This document shows positions 58,101 to 64,000 of a stretch of DNA of 64,000 bases, piece after piece; positions within the stretch are counted from its first letter, which is position 1, and every line of letters starts with the position of its first letter. The stretch comes from Dysidea avara (lineage: Eukaryota > Porifera > Demospongiae > Dictyoceratida > Dysideidae). A program made the translations under genes and the position numbers. The stretch covers positions 16,652,780 to 16,716,779 of the forward strand of contig NC_089280.1 in assembly GCF_963678975.1 (NCBI RefSeq). Direction: 5' to 3'. The notes under the pieces are model-generated. The model ran no database searches. It was not told the origin of the DNA and saw only the letters and a list, made by a program, of their open reading frames with translations.

Positions 58101-61100
58101 AAACAGGTCAATTGTCAATCCAAATTTTGGCTTGCACCAATGATTTCAAGCATAATAGGCTAGCAAAACCAACAAGCCTTGTGCCAGCATAATGTTCAAC
58201 AATATGATTAAAAGTGCAATGCATGCATCAAAACACAAGCCGAAATGTGAACACACTACACATTATTACTGCATTTCATATCAAGAAAATGAGTAATGTT
58301 AATATTTTTACTGTTTCTTGGCTGATTATTTCCACATCATGGAAGTAAGACTGAGGTACTCTAATAGAGCAGTCACTTACTCTGATACAGCAGTCAGGAA
58401 AAGCTGATATACCAGTTAACTCTCTAGCAAAATATTTTGCTCCCTGTATAGCATGCATAACTATTTACTGGGCATCAACTTGTCATTACAATTCTTGACG
58501 CCCATAACCTTTGTGCATTGTTTTAGCTCTACAAGTTTACCTTGTATATTTTTACCCTACAGATATCATCAAAACTACAAGGAGTGATAACCTAAACCAT
58601 ACCGAGATGCTAAGCACGATTAAAAACCAGCTGGTAGAAAACTGCTTTAACTATGCATTGATAGCTGCAGTAGTGAGTGGCAGGCATCGCAATGTTACAC
58701 ACTTGATCCTGCATGGAGCATCAAATATTGACAAAGCTCTGGAGGAGAGTCGAAGATTACAAAGACATGCTGTAACTGTAACACTTCTCATCATCAAGGC
58801 AGCCATAGAGAATGATCAGATACTAATCTTAAAACTATATGGTGAGGATGTACACAGGTTACCTACTATAATACCATTGACAGAGGAGGATAATTTGGTA
58901 GTTTTTCAACGCTTGGTATGTGAAGTTGATACTAAGGTACCCATAGAAATTGCAAAACAACATAATGCATCTGCTGTGATGGAGGAGTTGTTAATGAGGA
59001 CAGGCATTAATATGCATGGCAGCACAGTATTGTGGTCTCATCTGCAATTGGCAGATCTCAAACTATATTGGTTACTGAGAATCTCCTGTTTTAAAGACCT
59101 CAAGTTAGCTCATAATATGTTGACTTCGCTACCCCTAGAAATAGGTAGTTACTTAAAACAGTGTACCAAACTTGACTTACAGGGTAATTTAATATCTAAA
59201 ATTCCCCCCTGCTTACTAGAGTTGCCAAATATCACTGACCTGAATCTGTCACGCAATAATATTGTAAAGATACCTAAAATACCAGAATGGTCTGTTTCTC
59301 TGTTGATACTTGACTTGTCTTACAATCGTTTAAATAACTTACCTGATTCTGCAGTGGCATCTGGCTTAGAGCAACTGAATATCAGTCATAATCAGTTTCA
59401 TACCATTCCTATTTGTGTGTGTTCATTTATTTGCCTTACCACACTCAACATTGCATATAACTCAGGTATACGTGCTCTTCCACCTGAGCTAAGTCAACTT
59501 AAGAATCTTTCTTCTCTTACCTTGGATGGCCTGAATAATCTCAAGTATCCTCCAAAGAAAGAATGTGTCACCACAGCTAAATGTATCAGGTTTCTTAGCA
59601 GTCAACTGCACACAAAACGTGAATACTATCACATGAAGTTGGTTCTACTTGGTAAGAAGGGAGTAGGGAAGTCCACACTTGTAGCTCGATTACTTGATGA
59701 ACAAATTAGTAAATGGACAATGCATTCTCTAAATGTTTACAAGTGGGAATATGCTCCATCATTCAATGAGAAAATCTTCTATTTTACCTTTTGGGATTTT
59801 ATAGGCCAAGAGGAAGTTTGTAATATAATATGTCCGTGTTTTTTGTCCAAGCGATCATTGTTCTTGCTGGTGTGGGATGTCACAGATGGATATTCTGGAG
59901 TTGCTGAATTAAAGCTGTGGCTTAAAGTTATTTCTGTAAGAGCTCCAAATTCTTGTGTTATTGTTGTGGGAACATTTCTTGATCAAGTGTCTAAGGAAGA
60001 CCGTCAGTCAGGAAAGATTGATGATATATTAGGAAAACTATTGGAGCTTACTGCACAGTATAAAGATCTTAATTTTACATATATCACTGCAGTTGGATTA
60101 CAAGGTAAAATGGAAAATGTGATAAAACTAAAGAATTACATCTACAATGCTGCTTCAGAGTACAAAATGAATAATCAGTATGTGATGGGTGCCAAGATTC
60201 CACTCAGTTATCACACACTGATAGACAAGTTGGCCACTATCCGCCACAAAGTAAAGGAAGGAGAACATAAACCAATAATGCATGCTGTAGATTTTAAGAA
60301 GATGGTGAGGGATCTTAATCTGGTAGATATCCAGGATGATGAGGATCTACGTAACGTTACTCAGTTTTTACATGAAGATGGTGCTCTACTACATTATGAT
60401 GATTGGAGAAACAATCTTGATGACTTGTACTTTGTTGATCCTCAGTGGTTGTATAGTGTTATATATTCTTTTGTTGTCAGTGTCAAACAGAGTTATCATC
60501 ATGTAAAAGCAGAAATCTGGAAGAGTAAAGATATTTCTCTTTTTTATGGAGATGGCTATTATTTTCAACAAGGTCTTACATTGCTTGACATACTTGGAAT
60601 TGCCTTGCCACTTGACAATGAATATGAAAGAGTTTTGTTGCCTTTTTTGCTACCTAAAGATCGCCCTATGATGCCGCCAAAAGACAAAGATTGCTTTAAG
60701 TATTTCATTGTTTTTCGTTCCTTAGTGTTTAACTGTTATAGTCCAACTCCCCTAGGCTTGTGGAGTCGGCTAGTTTCTCATGTCATGTACAAGATCAAGG
60801 AAGTAATGAGCATAATAAATAAACAAATAATAATTGAAGAAATTGGAGGAAGCTTGGTATATTGGAGGACAGGGCTATTCTACAGCGTTAACAGTTTGTT
60901 TTTCATTGTTGAAGGCTTGACAGATGGCATCAAAAATGAGGAAGGAGTTTTAATCATGTGTTCACGAACAGCTGAAGGTCAGAAAATATTAGGCAAATTA
61001 GTTGATGTTGTAAAACAGATTTGTGAATGGTATCCTAAGCCACATGTGCAAGCTTACCAATATGTTCCCTGTCACAAATGTGTTGAAGCAGGTATTACCT

Positions 61101-63505
61101 CTCCATGTATACTCAATGTGTGTCAGTTAATGGTAACTCTGATTTATGATCACAAGTTAATCATAGAGTGTGCCAATTTCCATAAGGTACAAATATTAGA
61201 TCTTGCTCCTGATCTGCTCATGGCTGACCTTGACCCAGCATTTTACCTTAATGATAATGAAGTTATTTACTACAAAGAGAATGTGTTAGGAAGTGAGGAG
61301 CTTAAGACAGTTTATCAGGGAGAATACAGAGGTCAGCCAGTGGCTGTAAAACTCTATATTATGCGTATAATAGAGTTCAAATCAATAGAACTAAAAGAAA
61401 CATTTGCAAGGCTGCAATTAGAGAGTAGAATGTTGCAACAATTGCACCATCCTTGTCTGGTTCGCATGATTGGTGTAATTGTACATCCTACAGTATCACT
61501 AGTACTGGAAAGGGCTCCTCAAGGGAGATTACACACAATATTAATGAATGATCAAATTTCATTTTCAAGATTAGTTACCTATCGTATTGCTATTCAAGTA
61601 GTATCTGCACTTCATTATCTTCACAGCGTCAACTTTATTCATTGTAACCTGAAGGCTAGTGATGTAATATTGTGGTCACTATCACCAGATCATTTGATAA
61701 ACTGTAAAATTAGTGACTTTGATTTAGCCTACCATGCTAATCCTGGGGGATCAATTGGTCTTCATAGACGTACTTATGAATTCATTGCTCCTGAAGTTGC
61801 ATATATCAATCATGCCAAGGAATGGTCCATATATGATCACAGAATAGACATATTTTCTTTTGGTACTTTTCTTTACGAGCTTATAGTTGGTCACCATCCT
61901 TTTCAGGATTTTCCAAAACCTAAAATCAAAGCATTTATAAAAGGACAATGGAGACCACAATTACAAAACATTCCAGGTGCTAATACTAGTCTATTTTATA
62001 TGTATTCTGTTATGAAAACGTGTTGGGCACATAAACTCATGGAGCGGCCAACAACCCAGGTGATTATTAAGTGGCTAAGTGCCCCTGCACTACAAATGGT
62101 TATGAGTGTGACACCTATTGAGAGCAGGTACTCCATTAATAGTGGCTGTATTGTCACTCCAGATCTGAGCAGTGCAGCTGCTACAAGTGGAGAAATTTGG
62201 ATTTGTTGTGATACCATAACAGGATTTGAACTAAACATTTATAAAACAAATACCATGCAGAAGGTTGCAGACAAATTTGTGAATAATAATCAGGTATGCT
62301 GTATAAAGCAGTGTGGTGCACATGTATGGGTACCTAGCTTGGAAGATGGAGTGGTGAGTATCTTTAACCAAAACAGTAAGGACTTGGTCCACACTATTCA
62401 GCTTGAAGGAGATACTGTATCTTGCATCACCAATTGTGATCAATTAGTGTATATGGGCACAGTGGAAGGTCACTGCTATGCATATCCCATAGATATACAT
62501 ACTATCACACCATGTTACAAGCATGTATCGGATCACTGCATTGATGGAGTGGTGGTGACTGAAACTTATCTGTGGGCATCAGCTTACAACCAGATTTATT
62601 TTTTGAATTCTGAAAGTCTTGAGTTGATAAGTTTTCAGAAGAGACCAAAGAACACAGAAGCTTTAGTTGGTAAGATGATGTTATCAGATAATGAGGATCA
62701 GGTGTGGAGTGCTCACCTTGGAGGTGTCATAATGTCATTATGGGATGCTCACCAACGTGTACACTTGTGTGATGTTGATGTGGGTGTTATAGCTGAGGAG
62801 AAGTGTCATGTTGGTGATCATAGAGATCAAATAATCACTGCCATGTGTACTGGTCTTGATACTGTATGGATTGGTCTAGCCAGTGGACACATCATTGTGT
62901 TTGGTATGAACCCTCCAGGTGAAGTACTGACATATTTCAGACCTTACCACAGTTATGTACGTTTTCTGTCTGCTGTCAACTACCCTGGTTCTTGTGAGAA
63001 AGAGAAAAAATTTATGATGTTGAGCGGTGGGAAAATGTACCAACCTGATGACAGCTTTAAGGAATTACCAGATTACCCACGTAAGGACAGAAGGGGTCAA
63101 CCCGTGGACACTGCTGGGGTTGCTATATTATGGGAAGTTATACCAGCGAAGTATGTACGTCAATTACACTACCTGAGGGATGGTGAGGCATGGTCAAGCT
63201 ATGATATGCTTAAAAAGGCAATGATAGATACTGGGTTTACAGAGTCATTAAAATACTGTCATCCCACACCAAATAATTCATCAACTGCTGCAGTCCCTCA
63301 CAATGATACACCAGACAATGGTACAACTGATCATCAACAAGTTGTCAAAGAACAAGACGATGATACTTTATGTGATGGTGCTGCTATTAATGCACACAAT
63401 AATGTTACTTCACAATCAGAACAACTATCAGCTAACCTTCCCAGTGGTGAACAGCTGACAGTAACATATGAACAACCAGTCGTTGTAAATAGTTCAACTA
63501 GCTAG
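52186..63505 (+). CDS. LRRK1-like ROCO protein (ANK-LRR-ROC-COR-pseudokinase-WD40), 1810 residues
   Basis: Two exons, 52186-52675 and 58563-63505, join in phase (GCA-G|AT) to 1811 codons with stop. Domains: three to four ankyrin repeats (residues ~45-150: GYTPLHEAASSGHLNALDLL), LRRs (~340-500), ROC GTPase with P-loop GKKGVGKST (~527) and switch WDFIGQEE (~575), COR (~680-1000), kinase (~1065-1330) and C-terminal WD40-like repeats (~1365-1650) with a Ser/Thr/Asn-rich tail. The WSL...IN insert in the catalytic loop resembles LRRK1. LRRK1-type proteins are cytosolic GTPase-kinases linked to endosomal and cytoskeletal traffic. Here the catalytic loop reads HCNLKASDVIL, so HRD Asp is Asn and the Mg-binding Asn is Val. 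DFG is DFD and the glycine loop is poor (LGSEELKTVYQG). The VAVK Lys remains. It is probably a pseudokinase. A non-coding upstream exon is possible. Confidence 0.85.
52788..52864. mobile_element. 77-bp hairpin element in the LRRK intron
   Basis: CAGATATATACTAGTGGA at the left is inverted as TCCACTAGTATATCTG at the right, with a second inverted pair (CAGTCTGTGA / AAGACTGAA) inside. It is a small MITE or stem-loop. Confidence 0.6.
53336..57639. mobile_element. hAT-like MITE split by a LINE
   Basis: The ends CAATGTTGCCATG and CATCTGGCAACACTG are inverted. The flanks GTAACCAC (53328-53335) and GTAACCAT (57640-57647) agree at 7 of 8 bases. The left remnant is about 160 bp and the right about 140 bp, both with TTTATGAAC-type sequence; the LINE at 53500-57490 lies between. 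Confidence 0.65.
53500..57490 (-). mobile_element. CR1/L2-group LINE, nearly full length, decayed
   Basis: On the minus strand, ORF1 (57393 to 56435, one frameshift near 56750) begins with a PHD-like Cys/His finger (CDKCTKHVDSLIQCERC...HWYCDKC), then a coiled-coil/RNA-binding-like part. ORF2 (56411 to 53557) is broken into six frames: an AP endonuclease (ITETW...GVVYRSP...LLIMGDFNVPNIDW), a linker ending KPPWWS, reverse transcriptase (NKAPGPDGLHPHLLKN, YLDYSKAFDSV, GVPQGSVLGPLLF) and the C-terminal RGHHLKLFKKP...WNSLP block typical of CR1-like elements. The RT catalytic motif reads FADN instead of FADD. The 3' end is an (ATT)n run at 53500-53519. It lies antisense in the LRRK-like intron. Confidence 0.85.
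57640..58562. other. 3' part of the LRRK intron
   Basis: No gene is recognised. A copy of the dispersed CTCTAATAGAGCAGTCA motif lies at 58359-58377. The intron ends with a pyrimidine tract and CCCTACAG at 58555-58562. Confidence 0.5.
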
Positions 63506-64000
63506 ATAACAATGAAGACAGATGAAGATGTTGTTACTTTTCAAAGTGAGGAAAAACTGGAAGAATATTTATAGATAAACCAAGATTAGTAAACTTTTAT
63601 ACATGTACAAGCTTACATATATACTTTGTAGGTTTTATAGTTGTAGCTATATACTTTCATGTACTTGATAGTTTTGTACGTAAGTAACCTGCATGCATAT
63701 ATCATACTTATTTGTAGATATAAAATTTTATTCCTGTTTTGTACACTAATCATGATCAAGCTTGTAATTTTCCTTGGTATGTAATCTTGTATATGTTTTC
63801 TACAGTAAGTACATGTAAACCCATGCTAAGACACATGTAATATTCTTACAGGATTATTAACAAAGGTTTGAACACTTATATTTTATCATAATTAGGTGAC
63901 AAATATTCCAGCATAATAAAATGCATAATAGGCTGGAGTACTAAGCCAGCAGAATATTAGGAGGATATTTCAAACTATGGAGCTTATTTAGATTGATACT
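63506..64000 (+). other. 3' flank of the LRRK-like gene
   Basis: AT-rich, with short frames only. AATAAA at 63915-63920 is a likely poly-A signal, giving a 3' UTR of roughly 430 bases. Confidence 0.5.

Noticed and set aside
57971-58192. 73-residue ORF before the LRRK second exon
   Set aside because: No domain, inside the intron, not in phase with the exon joins.
58511-58562. ATG at 58511 as the LRRK start
   Set aside because: The ankyrin exon at 52186-52675 joins in phase to the acceptor at 58562, and LRRK1-type proteins have N-terminal ankyrin repeats, so the longer two-exon model is preferred.

Overview
The window is eukaryotic, metazoan-type genomic DNA. It has multi-exon genes with canonical GT-AG introns, many transposable elements, and a 200-base run of N that marks an assembly gap. 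An ANK-LRR-ROC-COR-kinase protein of the LRRK1 type, a BEN-domain gene and huge ribonuclease-inhibitor-type LRR arrays point to an early-branching animal. A demosponge of the Amphimedon type is my best guess, but this is inference and was not checked against a database.

Region 1 (1-6230) is a single open frame of more than 2050 residues made only of tandem LRRs. It is open at the window's left edge and broken at its 3' end by a deletion and frameshift. Region 2 (6231-30878) is a nested stack of mobile DNA sitting in the middle of LRR-family sequence. The outer element E1 has long inverted repeats that enclose about 6.5 kb of a 20-bp minisatellite in alternating orientation, like a foldback element. 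Its right inverted repeat is split by a 17-kb element E2 (13631-30803). E2 carries a decayed, about 18-exon MULE-type transposase gene whose exons keep phase into a SWIM zinc finger, a CXXC zinc finger and an OTU cysteine-protease domain. Further MITEs, a tRNA-like SINE and deletion derivatives lie inside. Region 3 (30879-34258) is a second, degenerate LRR array on the same strand.

Region 4 (34259-44098) is gene-poor: a Tigger-like MITE, about 5 kb with no recognisable gene, a 2-kb array of a ~31-bp satellite running into the N gap, and a Tc1/mariner transposase tail. Region 5 (44099-50776, minus strand) is a 12-exon gene that I could join exon by exon into a 565-residue BEN-domain protein. 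Its introns hold three hAT-like MITEs with 8-bp target duplications, and its exons and introns show repeated internal duplication. Region 6 (50777-52185) is the shared 5' region of two divergent genes and has a dense cluster of CTCGA/CGAGTG motifs. Region 7 (52186-63505, plus strand) is a two-exon LRRK1-like gene predicting 1810 residues. Its kinase domain lacks the catalytic-loop Asp and Asn, so it is a probable pseudokinase. Its 5.9-kb intron contains a CR1-like LINE nested in a hAT-like MITE. The last 0.5 kb is its 3' flank.

Most of the window is therefore shaped by two processes: tandem duplication (LRR arrays, BEN gene, minisatellites) and nested transposition.
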